This document shows positions 4,957 through 5,405 of a stretch of DNA of 5,405 bases, piece by piece (the stretch's first letter is position 1; every line of letters begins with the position of its first letter). This DNA comes from Spirochaetia bacterium. GTDB lineage: Bacteria > Spirochaetota > Spirochaetia > DTKZ01. The stretch is from contig JAISXE010000341.1 of assembly GCA_031270615.1 (NCBI GenBank), positions 1-5,405 of the forward strand, given 5' to 3'. The notes under the pieces were generated by a model that did no database searches, was not told where the DNA came from, and saw nothing but the letters and a program-made list of their open reading frames with translations. Both the position numbers and the translations under genes were made by a program.

Positions 4957-5075
4957 CAGCATAGGCCGGAACGGCCCATGGGCCAAGCAGGCCGTGAATT
5001 AGATTTGAATGCAAGTGAAAAGAGGTGACGAAAAAAAGCGGCTGACACTATTTCCCTACTTACGGCGAATAAGAC

Positions 5076-5089
5076 ATTGCCGCGGCAAT
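5076..5089. promoter_or_regulatory. 14-bp perfect palindrome, possible operator
   Basis: ATTGCCGCGGCAAT is a perfect palindrome with no loop, ending five bases before a consensus TTGACA at 5095. A dyad at this distance upstream of a -35 is where a dimeric regulator often binds. No regulator gene is in view. Confidence 0.35.
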
Positions 5090-5094
5090 TATTA

Positions 5095-5122
5095 TTGACA
5101 AAGAAAATATATATACTATGTA
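5095..5122 (+). promoter_or_regulatory. candidate promoter ahead of the ORF at 5150
   Basis: TTGACA (5095-5100) is a perfect -35. At 16-bp spacing the -10 would be TATGTA (5117-5122), which is weak. A better-looking TATACT at 5112-5117 is too close to this -35. The AT-rich run in 5103-5128 and the GAGGTGG ribosome binding site 18 bp downstream favour a real plus-strand start here. Confidence 0.45.
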
Positions 5123-5149
5123 AAAAAGATGAGTTATACGAGGTGGTTT

Positions 5150-5405
5150 TTGAGCAGAAAGACGAAAAAGACCAATGTCAACAAGTTAAGAAAATATGTG
5201 CGCCTTTTTGGCGCTCCCGCGCAAAAAATGTGCCAAGCCGACCAATATGACCGAAAAAAAAGTAAGTGCTGTTGCCCTGGAACGAACCACAGGGCAACGT
5301 CATTTACTATTACTATACGAAATAAAATTGCGCGAAGCGCAAAAATCCCGTGGGGCACAAGGGATAGAAGCGGAAATCCTTTTGGCGCAGCCAAAAGATT
5401 GGAGC
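5150..5405 (+). CDS. partial small basic ORF running off the window
   Basis: A TTG at 5150 follows GAGGTGG (5140-5146) by three bases, the same ribosome binding site type as rpmB and the DUF362 gene. The frame stays open to the window end (85 codons). It begins SRKTKKTNVNKLRKYVRLFGAP, strongly basic and parallel to the ORF at 3063 over the VNKLR segment. A cluster KSKCCCPG follows, and then the frame passes through a hairpin (5271-5298) and the AGCGGAAA repeat, where the translation looks like repeat DNA. The spacing to TTG is short and the start codon is rare, so only the first 25 or so codons are even moderately believable. I do not recognise the protein. An opposite-strand frame across the same bases looks like its shadow. 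Confidence 0.3.
   Translation, partial: MSRKTKKTNVNKLRKYVRLFGAPAQKMCQADQYDRKKSKCCCPGTNHRATSFTITIRNKIARSAKIPWGTRDRSGNPFGAAKRLE
5271..5298. repeat. 9-bp perfect hairpin
   Basis: GTTGCCCTG (5271-5279) pairs perfectly with CAGGGCAAC (5290-5298) around a 10-base loop. It falls inside the frame of the ORF at 5150. No T-tract follows. Its presence argues that the later part of that frame is not coding. Confidence 0.5.
5345..5405 (+). repeat. dispersed paired-box repeat (AGCGGAAA family), copy 2, cut by the window end
   Basis: ATCCC (5345-5349) with TGGGGCAC begins the copy. Box 1, AGGGATAGAAGCGGAAATCC, lies at 5360-5379. A hairpin TTTTGGC/GCCAAAA with loop GCA follows (5380-5396). Box 2 begins AGATTGGAGC at 5396 and is cut off. 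ATCCC can pair with GGGAT (5361-5365). Order and spacing match copy 1 at 380-497, while the internal hairpin differs in sequence. Confidence 0.6.

Noticed and set aside
5134..5394. Minus-strand open frame with a hydrophobic translation at the right end
   Set aside because: It begins inside the AGCGGAAA repeat, has no ribosome binding site, and runs opposite a candidate promoter and GAGGTGG site. The hydrophobicity mirrors the Lys/Arg-rich plus strand.

Overview
The window reads as chromosomal DNA from a GC-rich bacterium, and my best guess is a Treponema-like spirochaete. That guess rests on the style of the four recognisable proteins and on the many perfect palindromes and dispersed repeats between genes. 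It is an inference; no single feature proves the taxon. Nothing visible is phage- or plasmid-specific.

Layout. Positions 1-550 hold no convincing gene. They contain GC-rich hairpins, a short tandem repeat, and one copy of a dispersed repeat built around paired AGCGGAAA boxes (380-497) that ends in a 21-bp perfect hairpin. A two-gene plus-strand operon follows: a Na+/phosphate cotransporter with a C-terminal PhoU-like domain (551-2260), then, one base later, a PhnP-like metallo-beta-lactamase-fold hydrolase (2262-3020). A 48-codon small ORF (3063-3209) runs into an inverted repeat of the GGATTAACGCAGATTT type. On the minus strand, rpmB (ribosomal protein L28, 3228-3416) and an exported DUF362-domain protein (3884-4849) both have AGGTGG ribosome binding sites and candidate promoters. 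A 364-bp composite palindromic element (3496-3859) lies between them. From 4850 to 5405 there are further palindromes, a TTGACA promoter box, and the start of a second small ORF that runs off the window through another AGCGGAAA repeat copy.

How the parts relate. The transporter and the hydrolase abut so closely that translational coupling is likely. A role of the pair in phosphate or organophosphate supply is reasonable but unproven. rpmB and the DUF362 gene appear to be independent units. The most interesting material is non-coding: the 3496-3859 element, with 17-bp terminal inverted repeats, a candidate target duplication and two nested hairpin domains; and two short Lys/Arg-rich ORF starts that share an in-frame VNKL-R core, one of them leading into a dispersed repeat family that occurs twice in the window.
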